Source: Serinus canaria
Taxonomy: Eukaryota; Chordata; Aves; Passeriformes; Fringillidae
Reading direction: 5' to 3'
DNA length: 64,000 nt
Assembly: GCF_022539315.1 (NCBI RefSeq)
Contig: NC_066343.1
Span: 46,697,378-46,761,377, forward strand
Shown: one piece after another, positions 63,349 through 64,000 of the stretch
Position numbering within the stretch: position 1 is the first letter of the stretch
How the letters are laid out: each line of letters starts with the position of its first letter
Notes under the pieces: model-generated
Told to the model about the DNA's origin: nothing
Seen by the model: the letters and a program-made list of their open reading frames with translations, nothing else
Database searches by the model: none
Position numbers and translations under genes: made by a program

Positions 63349-64000
63349 TGGTGGGTTGACCCTGGTTGGCTGCTGGGTGACCACCAAAGCCTCTCTGATT
63401 TCTCTCTTCAGCGGGACAGGGAAGACAAAATGTAATGAAATGCTTGTGAGCAATATAAGGACAGAGAGAGAGAAAACTCAGCAGATGCAAAACAGACTCA
63501 TCTTGGGGAAATTAGCTTAATTTAAAATCAGAATATGATAATGACAAAGAAAACCAAATCTTGAATACATCTTTCCCCACCCCTCTCTTCTTCATGGGCT
63601 CAACTTTATCCCCAAATTCTGTACCTCCTTCCCTAAGTGGCACAGGGGAATGGAGAATGCAGATTGTTAGTTCATCACATTGTCTCTGACTCTCCTTCCC
63701 CCTCACACTCTTTCCCTGGTCTAGTACAAGATCCTTCCCATGGGAGATAGTCCTCCATGAAATTCCTCTTCCCACAGACTGCACTTCTTAAACTGCTCCA
63801 GTGTGGGTCCCTTCCACAGGATGCAGTCCTTCAGGAACCTGCTGCACCAGCATGGGTCCCCTGAGGGTCACAAGTCCCGTCAGCAAACCTGCTCCAGCAT
63901 GGATTCTTCTCTCCATGGATTCACAGCCCCTGCCAGGAGTCTGCTCCAGTCCAAGCAAGCCACAGGGCCACTGCCTGCTTCTGGCATCCACCTGCTCCAG
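63349..64000 (-). mobile_element. ERVL-like LTR, cut by the window end
   Basis: Starts TGGTGGGTTGACCCTGG and follows the well-known avian ERVL-like LTR: CCACCAAAGCCTCTCTGAT, CGGGACAGGGAAGACAAAAT, CAAAACAGACTCATCTTGGG, then CTTTCCCCACCCCTCTCTTC. After about 63710 there are the reiterated units built on CTGCTCCAGNNTGGGTCCC (63795-64000). It is the same family as, or a close relative of, the solo LTR at 30026, but in much better shape. The element runs past the window edge, so it cannot be said whether a provirus follows. The minus-strand open frames (90 and 67 codons) are LTR sequence, not genes. Confidence 0.88.

Noticed and set aside
1..64000. CRISPR arrays, bacterial operons, riboswitches, rRNA
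   Set aside because: The window is clearly vertebrate nuclear DNA, and no such structures are present.

Overview
The window reads as bird nuclear DNA, most likely a passerine. The evidence is the repeat content: several CR1 non-LTR retrotransposons and several long terminal repeats (LTRs) whose ends and internal blocks match avian ERVK- and ERVL-type families as I remember them. The TGTCTTGGTTTG-type LTR at 26998 is one I associate with songbirds. No L1, Alu or B1-like element was seen. The background is AT-rich. I recognise no protein-coding gene, tRNA, rRNA or named ncRNA. The open reading frames are short and look like chance or like fragments of transposons. The setting is therefore a gene desert or the inside of a very long intron.

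Layout. 1-11.1 kb: unique AT-rich DNA with a (CTTT)n tract, homopolymer runs and a 24-bp perfect palindrome. 11.1-11.5 kb: a CR1 3' fragment. 12.8-13.3 kb: an ERVK-like solo LTR. 14.2-18.8 kb: a dense repeat block, consisting of a long decayed CR1 on the minus strand split by an LTR, followed at once by CR1 sequence on the plus strand. 18.8-25.1 kb: unique DNA with a possible small exon at 22.31 kb. 25.1-28.0 kb: two LTRs, the second with a CpG-rich core. 29.7-31.7 kb: a CR1 split by an ERVL-like solo LTR with a clear 5-bp target duplication. 33.3-34.0 kb: another CR1. 34-48.4 kb: unique, very AT-rich DNA with (TA)n microsatellites and long hairpins. 48.4-51.3 kb: a long CR1 containing reverse-transcriptase sequence, itself interrupted by a second CR1 in the opposite orientation. 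51.3-59.5 kb: unique DNA with a 51-bp hairpin, a (TA)n(TG)n tract and a possible terminal exon on the minus strand. 59.5-60.1 kb: an ERVK-like LTR. 63.35 kb to the end: an ERVL-like LTR cut off by the window edge.

Nothing here amounts to a new multi-gene system. The signals most worth following are the nested insertions, which give a relative order of events, and an apparent excess of perfect inverted repeats. One of these lies inside a CR1 where the expected sequence is only partly palindromic, which suggests template switching. There are also two low-confidence exon candidates and three unique, motif-rich blocks that could be conserved regulatory elements. Repeat families were assigned by eye from remembered consensus sequences, so subfamily names and edges are approximate.
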